Origin: Amaranthus tricolor
Taxonomy: Eukaryota; Streptophyta; Magnoliopsida; Caryophyllales; Amaranthaceae
Direction of reading: 5' to 3'
NCBI RefSeq assembly: GCF_026212465.1
Contig: NC_080048.1
Span: 34,868,422-34,932,421, forward strand
Length of the DNA stretch: 64,000 nucleotides
Shown piece by piece: positions 29,601 to 40,900 of the stretch (position 1 is its first letter; each line of letters opens with the position of its first letter). The notes beneath the pieces were generated by a model. The model saw only the letters and a program-made list of their open reading frames with translations, made no database searches and had not been told where the DNA came from. Position numbers and translations under genes: made by a program.

Positions 29601-32600
29601 GTCATGGATCATGGCCCATACAAGCCCACAATTACACAAGTTTATTCCAGAAGGATTGAAGGAGCAAGAAGTAGTAAGAATGTGCTAGGTGGTTACAAAA
29701 GGAATAATTCTGTTATGATGAGCTGTAAGAATTCTAGAAGATGGCACAATAGTATATAAGCTGTAATAGGGAATAGATTTCATTATGCTTGTACTACAAT
29801 TTGCTATGGGAGTTACTGAGCCACTCTAAGAGCTCAGGGGGTACACTGCCCTACTTACATAATACAAGCATTCTATTCTCTCTCTTCTTGTTCACGTTCT
29901 TCTTCGTCTTCTTTCTTTTTTCTCTTTCTGTACTTTGCATATTACTGATTCTGGTGCTCGTTATTTGTCTGTACCATTGATCTGTCCCAGCCTGCTCAGT
30001 AAAGGCATAACATAATGGGTGTTAATTGCTAGGAGATGAGGTAGTTTGATTAATGTAGTACCAATTGTTTCTTGGAGAACAACGTTTAGGTCCTGTTTGA
30101 TTTCTAGAAAGTAAGAGTTGGAATTGATTTTTCTTTTCGCAACCCCTTACCTGGTGTTTGTTTATATTAGTTCTAATCGATATCCATTTCCAAAACATAA
30201 TAGATTCTCTTGATTTGTTTCCGCTTGAAACTATGCGTTAATAAAAAACTTTTTCACCTCTTAACAAAACAAACTCCCCTGTTAATTTCCTTCATCACCT
30301 CAATTAACCTCATCGACCCGATTGTGAAGACCTGAACAAGGAATTAATTACTAATCCATCAATGTCTTTTATAGGATCGAAGGTTATGTGCTTGGCAACA
30401 TATTGTTCTTAAAATTGTGAAATTCAGCTTTATTGAGAAGTTAGGCTTCCAAACTGTTAATTTGTTGAAGTTTTTCTAGTCTTTAATTAGTTAAGATTTT
30501 GAGAAATTTTTTATTGAAAATTAGGTTTTCTCTCTCCTCTAAAATAAGAAAAGCTTCATGGGAAATGAAAATGGCTGGAAAAAAGAGATGATATAAGGAT
30601 ATTGCTTTGTTTTCTTTTCCTTTCTATTTTGTCTTTTCTAAAAAAAGAAATCGGAAAAGCTAGAAATTATGTGGTTTATGGACTTATGGTGACAATGTTG
30701 GTGATTATGAGGAATGGTTGAATCTATGATTGGGAAGAGGTGTTGACTGTGAGCAAAGTGTTGAGAACTATTGGAATAAGCATAAACCAGTCACTGGAAA
30801 TAATAAAAGCCTTATTTGTGTCCATTATATGTCTATTGAATCTAAGCTATAACAACATTTACTGTTTCTATTTTCCTTTCTTATCTTTCTTTTGTTTCCA
30901 TTTCGTTTCTATTCTTTATACCAAACACCCCTTAGAATATTTGTATTTTTATTTTTTTCCCCTGTGGAGTTAAATCATTTTTCAAAGTTATTTTAGTAGC
31001 TTTAAAAATAGTTTTTGTGGTTTAACTGTGACATTGCGCCTATCTGTTTTTCTCGACATTGGTGATTGTTGTGCTGTTGGTAGCTATACTTGAACCTAGG
31101 ATCTAAGGTTGAAGATTAATTCTTATTGCCACTAGTCCTACTATGTAGCTGTTGAGTGTTGAAATTGGTGATTGTTGAAGAAGTGTTGGTAGTGAAAGTT
31201 AACCAGTCATGTAAAAGTAATTTGGAAGCTGTGTTTTGCTTTAATACTCTTGGCGGACAAGCATAGTTATATTTGTGTGTCATATCTTCTAAACTGTACT
31301 TATGCACAACAATTCTAGATGTATCTTGGTAATATAGTGAGAATGTAGCATGATGTAGCATAGCAAGAATGTAAAAAGCGATTTCGATAGATTTGAGAGG
31401 CTGGTGGGACTATGCTAGTGAAGGATTTGTTGGTCTTGATTGAAATAAGCGTGCCTCACGTGTGTCTCCAAGGGAGGTGTCGTGCTAGGAAAATCACTTT
31501 TTTAGTCTACGCGCATTAGGCTCTTTTTGCACATTTTTGAGCCTTGCACTTGTGTGTTTTGCATTTTGCTCTTCGTTGCGTCTTTCATTTTTTGCGTCCC
31601 ATTCTTGTGTTTTTAATGCCTTGTACATTTTTTGCTATTGTTTTTTGGGATTTTATTTTTCAATTAGATAAATAAATGTTGTTTTCTTTGAGATGGATAA
31701 AGAAAAGGAATTAGAAGGATTTGCTCTTGTTTTTTAGGAGAGAGTAAGAGAACAGGAGAAAAGAAGGGTTTACTTGTTGGTAATGTTTTATAGCTTCTGT
31801 TGTTGTGGAACATTGAGGGGACATGTAGTTTCATTTGTCAATATTGGCGGTTGTTGATGAGAGAGGGGTTGGTAGAGATTTTTTTTTTGAGAATTGGTTC
31901 CTAAAGGAAGTGACATATTGATGCTCATATCTCGAGAATCTTGTTGAGGAGTTTATCTAATAATGGTAATGTAAAAGCTGTTTGTAGGCGTTGTTCTACT
32001 TCCATATTTCTAGATTGGGAGTTCAGAAATTATATTGGTATGCTTAGTTTGTTGAAAATCATTTAAGAGCTTTAAGAAGTATATAGTACTTATTTGATAT
32101 TGGTGGAAGTTTTATAAGTTTAATGTATGTTCATTGCGGACATGTGAGATTTTGAAACTTCAAATCTCCTTTGTGGCTTTGTGCTCATTTACTCTTTCTT
32201 TGTTGTGCTATCTTATACTCTTTAATTCAGAGCAAATGTCCCATATGGAATTTGCTTAAGTACTAAGGCAAGGAAAAGACTACAATAAAAAGGTGTTTAC
32301 ATCTACAACTAAAGAGGGGGCCACAATAAAAAGGTTTTCACATGTAAAAATTGAGGAGGAGACCATCATAAACAAGTATATATGTACAAATTAAGGAGGG
32401 ACCACAACAGAAAGGTATCCACATGTGTCAAAAATCATTACTTCAAATAGAAATGGGACAATTGGGGTTAGTTGGCCATTTGGCCTAAAATGGAATTGGG
32501 ACATTTGCTTTGAATGGGAGGGAATACAATGTTCTACCAACTTTAGATATGTCATGGTAAAAAGTGCTTGAATTTGCGTAGTTGCTATTTTGTTTCTGTT

Positions 32601-34514
32601 CTGTCTTGAGGCTTTTTGTTGTTGGACGACCAATTGATTGATGATTATACATACTTTTGGTGCACATTTTATGAGTCGTGAACATTTAGAGTTGTTCATC
32701 TAAGTATCTAACTCCTGCTGGCTTCTGTATAAAGCATTGTTACCTGGAACGGCATTCGGTTTGGAACGGGGAACGGGAACGGGAACACGGAATGCAACCT
32801 AGATTGACTCAGGAAGGATTGGGTACAAGATACATTATGTATAAAATATATATTTGAAAACAAAATTGTATTAAAATGAATATTTTGCTTTAAGAAATTA
32901 TTTTCGAGTGGATCTTTTTTAGATTTCTAGTTTTCATCTCGTTTTTTTCTACATTTTTTTCTTTAATTTCTAAATAAAGGCCAAAAGACCTTTTAAAAAA
33001 GGTCTTTTAAACCAAGACGTCACGTTGAGCGATTTGGGTCGCGGTTTCGTGGTTATTGGGGACGGACGTTCCAGGATTGCGGAATGTGGCTACGTTCCAC
33101 GTTCCATGTAACTATGGTCTAAAGCAACTTTTAGTCTATTATATCAGACAAATTGATATTTGATTGGAGAAAGGGTTGGGGAAAATGTTTTTACAGGCGT
33201 CTTTATCTCTAAGTTCTTCTGGGGAATTGACATACTTAAGATGCATAGGTGTTAGTTAATACTCTTGAAAGGATCAGCTTTGTCTCTTGCAAGAAAAGGA
33301 CTATACGGCTGTTGCTGGCTTTCTTTGTAATTTATTCCTTGAGGACATATAATTGCAGCATCATACTTCAAACTTTTCACCTTTTCATCAAGTATGTGGA
33401 CGTTTCTCATCAAGTATATGGCTTTATTCTAGATTGGAAACTGGACTGTGAATTCCTGGGAATGGGATGATATGATGTGTTAACTTGCTATGTTACTTAG
33501 ACTCGAGTACTGAATACAGGTACATGTCCAAGGGTCGGATACGTCTAAATATTCAATTTTACACCTAAAATGAAGCGTGTAATTGTCATACCAATGTCCG
33601 AGCATCAAGGTCGGACACGGGTACGTAAAGTAAAATGAAGAATTCGAGTAATATAGGTTGTGGATCATTTTATTGACATATTGATGATTTAGTAGTTGAA
33701 TGAGTAGGTAGATTTATCCTGTGGTTTTTGCAATCATCTCAAACATGGTGATCCCTTGTGAAGGTGTTTTGCTAGTGTGAAGTAGGTCCAGAATGTGTAC
33801 ATAAATAAACTTCCAATAAGGTTCTAGAACACACTCTAAGAGTTTTTAGTTCAGGAGACTAGGTGAGTGGCGTTTTATTTGCTAGTTCGTTTTAAATAGC
33901 AATGATTGAGAGACTTACGGGCATAGTATACTCAAAATTGGCGCTCTTCTATTGACTTGGGGTTTGGATGTTGCAAGAACCTTGGCGTATGGGTGCTAAT
34001 ATAGGAAAGTTCTTCAATGTTCACACTAATCGTATATGCTTTCCAAGTGTACAACAATAACGACAACTTAATCCTAAAAGATTGTGTCGGCTACATGAAC
34101 CAATATATCAGTTCCTAGTGTAATGAATGAAAATTACCATCTGTCTGCACGTGTACCTGTGGAAGGATTTAACTTCAAAGTTGTCTTTGCAGGCACTCCA
34201 TTACTAAGGCGTTCTGTATAGCGTTTGTAATGACTTTCTTCTCTGTATTTGACGTTCCTGTATTTTGGCCAATATTGCTTTGTTACTGGATTGTATTGTT
34301 CGTTCTCACCATGAAGCGCCAAATAGGACACATGATCAAGCACAGATATGTTCCTTTCAACGTCGGAAAACAGGTAATGCTTTTTCTTCGGTGTTTTAAT
34401 GATCTTTTTCTCGATCTTATCTTCTGATTATTGTATTATCTTAAAATTGTTCCGACATAGAAATATGGAGGGAAGAAATCCGGTGCTCCTACCAGTGGTT
34501 CTCGTGCTGACTGA
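23696..34514 (+). CDS. RER1: RER1 family ER-retention receptor
   Basis: Three coding exons join to 192 aa: 23696-24039, 34193-34373 and 34461-34514 (TGA). Joining at CTG|GTAACT and TTTGCAG|GCAC rebuilds the Trp of PEFKFW and continues with SITKAFC, matching the plant RER1 order. The product has four hydrophobic segments with the conserved [36 protein letters not shown], and [20 protein letters not shown] blocks, then a basic tail ending GSRAD. RER1 sits in the cis-Golgi and returns escaped ER membrane proteins through COPI vesicles. The intron at 24040-34192 is 10,153 bp and holds a whole LTR retrotransposon, a 38-bp LINE tail and a MITE. The coding frame has no lesion, so the gene is presumed expressed if this intron splices correctly. 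Confidence 0.93.
24519..24556 (-). mobile_element. Very short RTE tail insertion (38 bp) in the RER1 intron
   Basis: The piece CATCATCATAGCCAGTGTAT and the bases after it match the last bases of the RTE tail on the minus strand. It is flanked by AACTTATTGGT at 24508-24518 and 24557-24567, an 11-bp direct repeat. It looks like a target-primed insertion in which almost all of the element was lost. Confidence 0.65.
24572..24977 (+). repeat. 5' LTR
   Basis: This 406-bp LTR runs from TGTCATGGATCATGGCCC to AAAGGCATAACA. It has a GTATATAAG TATA-like site near 24716-24724. It contains about 13 bases (around 24764-24785) that are missing or changed in the 3' LTR. Confidence 0.93.
24979..24990 (+). 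other. Primer-binding site (initiator tRNA-Met type)
   Basis: TGGTATCAAAGC begins two bases after the 5' LTR and differs by one base from the usual plant initiator-Met site TGGTATCAGAGC. Confidence 0.85.
25001..26722 (+). pseudogene. Retrotransposon gag and protease region, interrupted
   Basis: A frame from ATG 25001 encodes a coiled N terminus, then the gypsy gag core ([33 protein letters not shown]), a zinc knuckle ([14 protein letters not shown]) and an aspartic protease ([11 protein letters not shown]), followed by [11 protein letters not shown]. In-frame stops occur at 25154, 26075 and 26471 while the frame itself is kept. The protease active-site triad normally reads DSG or DTG; here it is DLG, which should inactivate it. 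Confidence 0.85.
26723..29592 (+). pseudogene. Retrotransposon reverse transcriptase, RNase H, integrase and chromodomain region, interrupted
   Basis: Fragments in order: reverse transcriptase at 26879-27439 ([53 protein letters not shown]), RNase H at 27594-28181 ([35 protein letters not shown]), integrase at 28308-29348 ([32 protein letters not shown]) and a chromodomain-like end near 29480-29530 ([18 protein letters not shown] when read in frame). The FDD box of the polymerase is FDN. Stops at 27437 and 28179 and frameshifts before 27594, within the integrase zinc finger and near 28600 inactivate it. Confidence 0.85.
29588..29599 (+). other. Polypurine tract
   Basis: TGGGGTGGGTAT directly precedes the 3' LTR and is the expected plus-strand priming site, although it is short and interrupted by Ts. 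Confidence 0.6.
29600..30012 (+). repeat. 3' LTR
   Basis: This 413-bp partner of the 5' LTR has the same ends and is followed by the TAATG duplication. It carries extra bases near 29655-29660 and in the TTC-rich stretch near 29890-29920, and lacks the segment noted in the 5' LTR. Confidence 0.93.
30018..32734. other. RER1 intron, right part
   Basis: No coding signal is seen. A stretch near 31399-31440 (GGTGGGACTATGCTAGTGAAG) resembles 24488-24512 on the other side of the retrotransposon, which hints at an older duplication or a shared dispersed repeat. TC- and T-rich runs are frequent. Confidence 0.4.
32735..33116. mobile_element. MITE copy B (CATTGTTAC family) in the RER1 intron
   Basis: This 382-bp element starts CATTGTTACCTGGAACGGC and ends ...CCATGTAACTATG, an inverted match. 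It shares ends and interior with copy A in RPS25 intron 3, including a GGAACGGGAACGGGAAC run. It has an additional small palindrome (AAAAGACCTTTT/AAAAGGTCTTTT) near 32984-33010. Confidence 0.75.
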
Positions 34515-34834
34515 ATAATCAAGCATCGTAGGCATTTGAGAAGTAAACGATCAATTCTTTTAAAGTAAAGAAAGAAGTGGCAACATTTTGGAGATTTCGA
34601 CCAAATATATATCTTTATTAATTTGCGCTTTTAAAGTATACGGTATCTGGTTGCTAATTTGTCGGAGTACTTGTTCTTGCGTAGTGTGGACGATGGCCTT
34701 GTTTTTCTTGATTTCGTCTTGTATTCAAATTTCGAAGCATTTTTGCAAGGCACATCCATATTCAATTTTTTAATCTTTGTTTCTTTACTCTTTGAATACA
34801 CCCTTATATGATCTCAAATTGCTTAGAACACCAT

Positions 34835-35400
34835 TATAGTTGAAAATTTAAAATGGATAAGGTTAATTATAAAAAAAAAAACACAAAATAAGAGTAAAAT
34901 TAACTTATTTCTAAATGTAAGCGCCTTCGGCCCAAGAGTTTAGGTTTGGTGTTGTTCGTAGTTAGTAACTGCGAATAGAGGTAAACTGGTCAAAAAAAGT
35001 CAACTAAGCTGTTTTCACTTACTAAGTGCGAACAAAGAAAAACCTGGTCAAACAGGGTCAATTTCCCGCGAACAGGAGGTTGACTATGTTTGACCAAACT
35101 CCTTTGTTCGCACTTAGAAAGGATCTGCTGTATTTAGGGACAAATCTGTTCGCACTTACTAACTACGAACAGGTGATTTGGTCGAAAACAAATCAACAAC
35201 TCTGTTCGCAGTTAGTAAATGTAAACACCTTCTTTGGCTTTTTTTTTTGAAACAAACCATTTGTTCGCAGTTAGTAAGTGCGAATAGACTCATACCTCAG
35301 ATTTGGGATTTAGGCGCTAACATTTGAAAATAAATTGATTTTGCTCTTATTTTGTGTTTTTTTGTATAATTAATCTTATTCATTTCAAATTTTCGTTATA
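34835..35400. mobile_element. Long-TIR element with an internal array of palindromic motifs
   Basis: The ends are inverted repeats of about 90 bp: the left starts TATAGTTGAAAATTT and the right ends AAATTTTCGTTATA, with matching inner parts (AACACAAAATAAGAG, TTAATTATA, AGCGCC). Between them the words GTTCGCAGTTAGTAA and TTACTAACTACGAAC recur about six times in direct and inverted form, often meeting as the palindrome-like TTCGCACTTACTAACTACGAA. There is no long open frame. It lies just downstream of RER1. The superfamily is unknown; the long TIRs are Mutator-like, but no target duplication was seen. Confidence 0.7.
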
Positions 35401-35856
35401 GTTAGCTGCAATTATTTTATGTACGATGTTTCAAGTTTGTTGTAGCATCTTGATAAAAATCCTTTTATTCGTATTGCAAATTCCATAAAAAATCACTCTT
35501 GTTTTGTGAATATGCCTGAGAGCAATTTGGATTTATGAATTAAATGATAAGTTGAAATGATAAAACAAGAGTTAGAGTTACGAGATTTCAAATTAAGCTA
35601 GAATGAGACATAGTACATTGAGTGTAACATCAACACAAACGATATAACGTAAGACTGTATATAGTTAGAAGAAAAAAGAAATCTCACCGAATGTTTTATT
35701 TAAGAAAGTCATCAATTTATATTCATAATGTTTGTTTTTCAACTTATATACATAATGTTTTATTTAAAGATATTTATATCAATATTTTATATATTTTGTA
35801 TATGTATACATTACCTCTATGAAGTAATATTGTGGGTATGAGGAGTAGGCAAGAAG

Positions 35857-36519
35857 TAGGGATGACAATTCAGTCCGAATCTGACCTTAGTCCGACTCGA
35901 TCCGAGAAAAATAGCCCAATTCGAGTCTGAGTTAGTGACGGATCGGAGTTGGCCTTAATAAAAATCCGACACTCCGACCCGACTTCGACTCCGAAGGACA
36001 TCTGACTTTGAATTTGACCTTTATCCTAATATTTTTTTTCCTTTAAAACTCTAGACGTGACTAATTCAAGCTTTATCTAATACTAATTGTAATTAGAATG
36101 AACTTGGTATCTTTATTTAGATTAATCAATCAAAATACGACAAATTAGATCAAGAGAAATAACATACGACAAATCAAAATGCGAGAAAAATTTGCTAAAT
36201 TGTGATAGTAGGACTATTTCTCTTGTTAAACTTGAATTCAAAGTGCATATTTCTTTGTTAAATTATATTTGAAAATTTTTTTTTGTTGATTTTGTATGCT
36301 TTAAAATCATTAGTACAATATCACAACGATAAAGTTTAATAATAATCCAATTCCGCATCCGACTCCATTGGAGGTCCGAGAGTTCGAGTCGGGGCAATCT
36401 TGAAGTATCCATAATCTGACTTCGAATGGAGGTGGACTGAAAAAAAAAGTTCGACTATTATCTGGAGCAAAGTCCAAATATATATAATCTGAGCCGAGTC
36501 CGACCCATTGTCATCCCTA
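35857..36519. mobile_element. Non-autonomous hAT element with 8-bp target duplication
   Basis: The ends are the 13-bp inverted repeat TAGGGATGACAAT / ATTGTCATCCCTA. They are flanked by GCAAGAAG at 35849-35856 and 36520-36527, an exact 8-bp duplication as made by hAT transposases. Subterminal regions contain many TCCGACTC/GAGTCGGA words that may be transposase-binding repeats. No transposase frame is present in its 663 bp. Confidence 0.85.
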
Positions 36520-36539
36520 GCAAGAAGTGAGTGGGTGGA

Positions 36540-36880
36540 TAGGTGTAATTCATTGTTGTTAAAACTGTGATACGATTTTATGATAAAAAAGTTAGCGAGC
36601 AATTCAGATTGTGAGTAGAATCGCAATGTTGGTAGGATCTTATGATCATCATTGGAATAAAATTTTGAGTGATAAAATCATAACGCGATTCTACATCTTA
36701 ACGATTATAGTTGTATACTTTAAAATGAAATTAAATTTATATCATAATTTTGTATTTTTAAAATGAAAAATTATTTCCAAGAACTAGTTATAAAGCAAAT
36801 TTAAATTCATTTACAAGAATCGTAAAATCGTACGATTCAAATCTAACCTTAGTTTTACTAATAAAACTGATCACCTACAC
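36540..36880. repeat. AT-rich dispersed repeat with GAATCGTAAAATCGTA words
   Basis: The segment runs from TTGTTGTTAAAACTGTGATA to AGTTTTACTAATAAAACTG and contains GATTCTAC and GAATCGTAAAATCG words. A related stretch lies at 45576-46142. Together they suggest a small MITE family, but ends and target duplications are not certain. Confidence 0.4.
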
Positions 36881-37029
36881 ACTACCTAGGATAGGACTTC
36901 ATACCTACATCTACCATCACCAAAAATGGGCAATTAAAAAAAAATACCTTATTTATAAATTTGATTGAAAATACAAAGATAGTAATAATTTTGCTATTAA
37001 GTAAATAAGTAATCCACAATTCAGGTTTA

Positions 37030-37264
37030 TTATTTCCTTTTTATTAGTTCTTTGTTTTCTTTTGTAGTGGTTCTACTTTTTATAGGCCTTTAAGTTATCT
37101 TGCACGTGTAATCACATCTCTTTATCTTCCTCGAGCCGGGGGACTCCTTTGGTCGCGCTCTACTTTATGGGTATGAGTTGCCGTCGTCTTTCCCTCCCCA
37201 GACTCGGGCCTTAGTTTTTTTATAAGCGAGATATACTGAGTAGGATAATAATGATGAATGATGA
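37030..37264 (+). mobile_element. Truncated RTE LINE 3' tail
   Basis: It contains CTCGAGCCGGGGGACTCC, TTTGGTCGCGCTCTA, TGGGTATGAGTTGCCG, CCTCCCCAGACTCGGGCC and ends in GATATACTGAGTAGGATAAT plus ATGATGAA. This matches the tails at 13329-13621 (inverse) and 50630-50836. Confidence 0.75.
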
Positions 37265-37827
37265 ATTCAGGTTCATCCTTCTTAATCAAGGCCATCAGCT
37301 AATTAAACATATTGAAAATCGGTTGAAACCTAAGCGAAGCGAACGTATACAAATGTTTATCTAAAGGTTAAATATAAGCATGAATACAATTGCATAAACA
37401 TTTTTTTTTTTTTGGTACATGACAGGCCAAGGGGAGGAGAGGGAAGAAGAGAACTAGGTAAAAATCAATCTTAGAATTTTACCTGAAAAATTAATAAACG
37501 TTCCAACTGAGACAATAGCCGATTTTCCAATTGCATAAACTTAAATGGGCACAAACTTGCAAGAGATAATTTATCCAATATTAAAAACATACACTAAGGG
37601 GAGTTTAGTATAAAGGAGAACAATTATTTCCAGTTTTTATTATTTGTTTGAGCAAGAGAATTAAAAAGAAAAACTAAGGTAAGAAACATCGCTTTCGTTC
37701 TTTCCTTAAAAATTCGAAAAGTAAATTTTCATTTGCATTTCTATACGAAAATATTTTCCATCAAACTAAAACACCCTCATAACCAATATGATTAAGATTT
37801 AAGATTAACATACAACAATTTTTCACA

Positions 37828-37944
37828 CGAGTCGAAGGACTCTTTGGCGCAATCTCTTTTATGGGTATGGAAAGCCGTTTTCTTTCCTTCTCCAGACCTT
37901 GTTTATAGTTTCCATAAGCGGAATACACTGGATACGATGATGAT
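37828..37944 (+). mobile_element. Second, more diverged RTE LINE 3' tail, overlapping the 3' flank of the reductase gene
   Basis: Reads GAGTCGAAGGACTCTTTGG, TATGGGTATGG, TTCTCCAGACC and GAATACACTGGATACGATGA. It ends 13 bp from the stop codon of the reductase gene on the other strand, so it may form part of that gene's 3' UTR. Confidence 0.65.
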
Positions 37945-37956
37945 ATACAATAATTT

Positions 37957-40900
37957 TCAAAAAAGGGTGTCCAAATACTGGCTTATAGTGGTGTACATAA
38001 GATGAGGGTATAGCTTAGTTCCTTCAACACCACCAGATGCCTCAATGTCAAAGTATGTTTGATCACCTTTCACAAAAGCAGAGTATATGAACACAAGTTC
38101 CATGTTCTTTGGATATGGAGTTTCTGCAATGTATACGAATAGTCATAAGGGCTAAGACATTATAAAACATCGAGATTAAACCTATCTTTACATGGGAAGG
38201 GCACTTCAGTTTGGTTCGCTATAGATAGGTTGAAAGTTGAACACGTATCAGAGTAGGACATAGATGATAGATATACGAGTAACGAACAAAGAGTCCCATA
38301 AACATAGGCATGGAATATTAAAATAGGCTCGACTTATTGTGTATGTCAGCATATTATCGGGAAAACACGAGGTGCTCACACTTTATAACACAAGGAGATA
38401 TATAACATCCCAAAATCATACGGCTATGGGAAGAAGGGCTCCAATAACTTATAAAATACGCACACCATCTTTAATTTGACGATGTGGGATAAACCATCCC
38501 AACATGGAATAGATTACGATGGATAAGTGTTGTAAGTTCTAACCTTTGATTTGGGTAAGAAGCTCTTCTTCTGAAACAAATACTTTGTTCAATTCTTTCC
38601 CAATCTTACTTTCCCAAAGGCTAACTAGTTCATTCAGTGAGTAAACATTTCCTGCTGGTCTCAAATACACAGTCTTATTCAAGGTACGTGGATCATCCAC
38701 TGCACTGATTGTGAAGGCTGCAACATCGAGTTCTTTCACAAACACACCTATAAAGTGTAAACAAACAAACATTTACTTCTCGGCATTCCAAATAACGCAC
38801 AGATTAAGAGTGTGTTTGGTAAATGGTTTTTTGATTGAATTTTTGGTTGACTTTTAACTTTTTGGGTCTTTGGTAATTGACTTTTAATCTATTTGAAAAG
38901 TTTTCCAAAAGCTACTTATTTTTCGTTGGTTTTTTTTTGGCTTACTGACACACTTACATCTCCGTGCTCGCTTAAACAACTAGCAAATTAGTTAATACTT
39001 CTAGCTTGTCAAATTAGCCAACAATGTCAGACAACAACCATTTTCCAAACAGAGTCAATGTAATAGAATACAACGAGCTAAAACGCCTTTCAACAAACCT
39101 TCAACGTTTCCATTCCCAAATATAGTAACCTTGTCTCTTGGAGGAACTTTTAGTCCAGGTTGAACTAGAGACGGAAGTAAATAGCGCATGAAGAAGTTGC
39201 AAGAGATATACGTGTATGGAATCCCTTCTGCTTCTACTAGTCGTCTTATTTCAGCTTTTCTTGCATAGAAGTCGTGATCCATGCCAGATACGCGCACCTT
39301 GTCTGGATCTAATCCAAATTCCGAAGGAAAAAATCTCTGTAAAATTGCGTGAATGTCATATTACAACTACACATTCAGAAGCATAAACCAGTAAAAAGAA
39401 TGCAAGCATAACCTTCAGTCCTCCAAACTGAACTACTCTTGCTCTCTCAATGAACAAGCCACCAGGCACCAAAAAATGACTCAATGGTTAATAATCCTCT
39501 ATCCTTCTGAGTTTGCTACAGAAAATGACATGTTATGAGAGAAAATGTCACTATCAGTAGCAAATTCAGAGGAATAGCAGAAGTATTTTCACAAAGGAAT
39601 AAGTAATAACACACCAATCACGATCAATCTACACACAAATTAGCAGGACTTGAAATCTTAAGTAGGTCCTTGTTATTCTCCTCTATTCTTTGTTTGTGTT
39701 GTACACTTGTTTATATTGAAGGCATGTAAATCCAATCTCTTAAAGGGGTGTTTGGTAAGACAAATGATGAAAAGGAAATGCATAAAGAGATATAAATATG
39801 CTATACGTTATTATAATTAATTTTTTGGTGTAGAGAAATGTGACGGAATGAGAAGAAAGAGGGAGAATCAAAGAAAAGAAAATAATTTCTACTCAAAGAG
39901 TGGTAATAATATGAAGGTATAAACAAAAATAGCACATTATCCCTTTGCATTCACTCCTAATCACCTATATATTGCAAACATCCATGTTCACTTGGATAAT
40001 AGATATAAGCACACAAAATTTGACGATAAGAAATCTTTAATGTAACCATTAACTCGTAAAATCAGCTCAAACTCAATCTGACCCAAAAGTGACCCACTCA
40101 AATTTAACCCGATCGAAAATGACCAAGCCCAAAATTGAACGACAGCTCGCTTTGATAAGTTCAAGTTGGGACATAATACTAGTCAATTAAACCGCCTTGG
40201 CAATTGTTTCATTGGAATAATATGATGAACACTTGAAGTATGATCAAACATCTAATATGATGACTACTACAAGAGAGGGAAAATGTGTTTTAGATACATA
40301 ATTTGGAATAAGGTGCCTTCCTTAACAACAATATTTATTGTCACCGGTGCAAACAACAACATCCATTGCCCAAGGTGAAAACACTATTTCCTCTCATATC
40401 CGCACTTACACAATAGAGGATTTTAGCTCACACCACTTTAGCCAAGACACATAAAATAGTTGTTAGACACACCAAAAATCAATAGCTTCAATAAAAGCAA
40501 ACAACTAGAAATAAAAAATAAAAAAAAAAACAAATTTTAACGTCCCGTTTAGTTAGTGGTACTAAATGGTGGTAATTTGTTTACAATTACCATTACCACC
40601 TAATACCACCTCTTCCAAAAGTAATGCATTGGATTTTATGAAGAAAATGAGATGATTGAAGTTAGACAAGCATGGCCATCAAGCTAGCCAAGAGATTTGT
40701 CAACCAAAATTACACTAGTTTTCATTTCCATTATCACCTATTTATTACCACCTACCAAACGGACCGTAAGCAACTTGTTTAACCTTCAAAAATTATAATG
40801 ACTAAGCATCTAGAAATCAACATGAACAATGGCACATATTGTCAAAAACAATGAATTCAACCATATTGAGCATGTTCCCAAGATTCCAACAAAGAATTGC

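Larger units (their letters stand above)
24572..30012 (+). mobile_element. Ty3/gypsy chromovirus-type LTR retrotransposon, complete in structure but defective
   Basis: The 5,441-bp element lies in the sense orientation inside the RER1 intron. It is flanked by the 5-bp duplication TAATG (24567-24571 and 30013-30017). Both LTRs begin TGTCATGG and end GGCATAACA. The internal order is gag, zinc knuckle, protease, reverse transcriptase, RNase H, integrase, chromodomain-like end, which is the gypsy order. Stops and frameshifts break gag and pol, and catalytic residues of protease and reverse transcriptase are changed, so it cannot move on its own. The LTRs differ by several substitutions and small indels, so the insertion is not recent. 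Confidence 0.95.

Noticed and set aside
24567..30017. The LTR element as an endogenous pararetrovirus or envelope-bearing retrovirus
   Set aside because: Two LTRs, an initiator-Met primer site and the gypsy domain order are present, and there is no room or signal for an envelope gene between the chromodomain-like end and the 3' LTR.
34930..35290. The recurring TTCGCAGTTAGTAA words as a CRISPR array
   Set aside because: The words occur in both orientations with irregular spacing inside a TIR element.
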